Origin: Ophiosphaerella korrae
Taxonomy: Eukaryota; Ascomycota; Dothideomycetes; Pleosporales; Phaeosphaeriaceae
Assembly (NCBI GenBank): GCA_028456385.1
Contig: JALNQF010000665.1
Location: 1-17,539 of the forward strand
DNA length: 17,539 bases
Direction: 5' to 3'
The position numbers and the translations under genes were made by a program. A model generated the notes under the pieces. The model had not been told where the DNA came from. It saw only the letters and a list, made by a program, of their open reading frames with translations, and did not search any database. Numbering within the stretch: position 1 is the stretch's first letter; the number at the start of each line of letters is the position of its first letter. This document shows, in pieces, positions 17,462-17,539 of the stretch.

Positions 17462-17539
17462 ACTACCGTGCCCGTCGGCGTAACGCCCGCCTCGGCGTAA
17501 CGCCCGGCGAACACCAAAGTGAGCTCTGCAAAGATGAGG
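17462..17539. repeat. 78-bp direct repeat, copy 2 (cut by the window end)
   Basis: It matches 15594-15671 in 77 of 78 bases and in the same orientation. The window ends exactly where copy 1 stops matching what can be seen, so the full repeat may be longer. The two copies enclose about 1.8 kb holding the transposase tail, the inverted-repeat arm and the minisatellites. Confidence 0.95.

Noticed and set aside
16949..17500. 183-codon plus-strand open frame with His-Arg-Ala-Glu repeats
   Set aside because: Its first third is the 24-bp minisatellite and the rest has no recognisable domain. It ends inside the 78-bp repeat.
1..17539. CRISPR array, telomere repeats, tRNA or rRNA genes
   Set aside because: No direct-repeat/spacer pattern with unique spacers, no TTAGGG array, and no cloverleaf or rRNA-like sequence was seen. 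The tandem repeats are minisatellites without spacers.

Overview
This window looks like a piece of a filamentous ascomycete (Pezizomycotina) nuclear genome, of the kind with sharply divided AT-rich and GC-balanced compartments. Three things point there. The AT-rich part carries the dinucleotide scar of repeat-induced point mutation (RIP): CpA/TpG is almost absent, TpA is in excess and CpG is kept. Introns are short and fungal-type (56-68 bp, GTAAGT donors, CTAAC/CTGAT-like branch sites). The genes belong to the fungal PTH11-like rhodopsin-domain membrane protein family.

Layout. 1-733 is a RIP-mutated copy of a repeat whose better-preserved inverted partner lies at 16016-16640. 734-872 is a short island that escaped RIP and carries a perfect hairpin. 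About 873-8430 is dominated by a dead Ty3/Gypsy chromovirus on the minus strand. Its order can still be read from high to low coordinates: Gag zinc knuckle, protease, reverse transcriptase, RNase H, integrase, chromodomain. A 62-bp repeat lies at both ends. A plus-strand ORF-like stretch that I could not identify lies at 1445-2740. 8431-9600 is featureless AT-rich DNA with small inverted repeats. 9600-11683 holds a second, different Ty3/Gypsy relic on the minus strand: a reverse transcriptase fragment and a probable LTR with TG...CA ends.

At 11.7 kb the composition switches. 11713-12849 (minus) is a full-length PTH11-like gene killed by 13 in-frame TAG/TAA codons with no frameshift. This is best explained by RIP leaking out of the adjacent retroelement. 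12850-14285 is a divergent intergenic region. 14286-15568 (plus) is an intact four-exon PTH11-like gene encoding 363 residues; its model must be spliced from fragments that otherwise look like separate small ORFs.

From about 15594 to the end the sequence is repeat-derived but mostly not RIP-mutated. It contains a 78-bp direct repeat at both ends, the decayed C-terminal tail of a DNA-transposon transposase (minus), the right arm of the window-scale inverted repeat, and 9/12/24-bp minisatellites.

No operon or metabolic pathway is present. The biology visible here is genome defence (RIP) acting on nested transposons, its collateral damage to a neighbouring receptor-like gene, and a surviving receptor-like gene between two repeat blocks. 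I found no clear evidence of a new molecular system.
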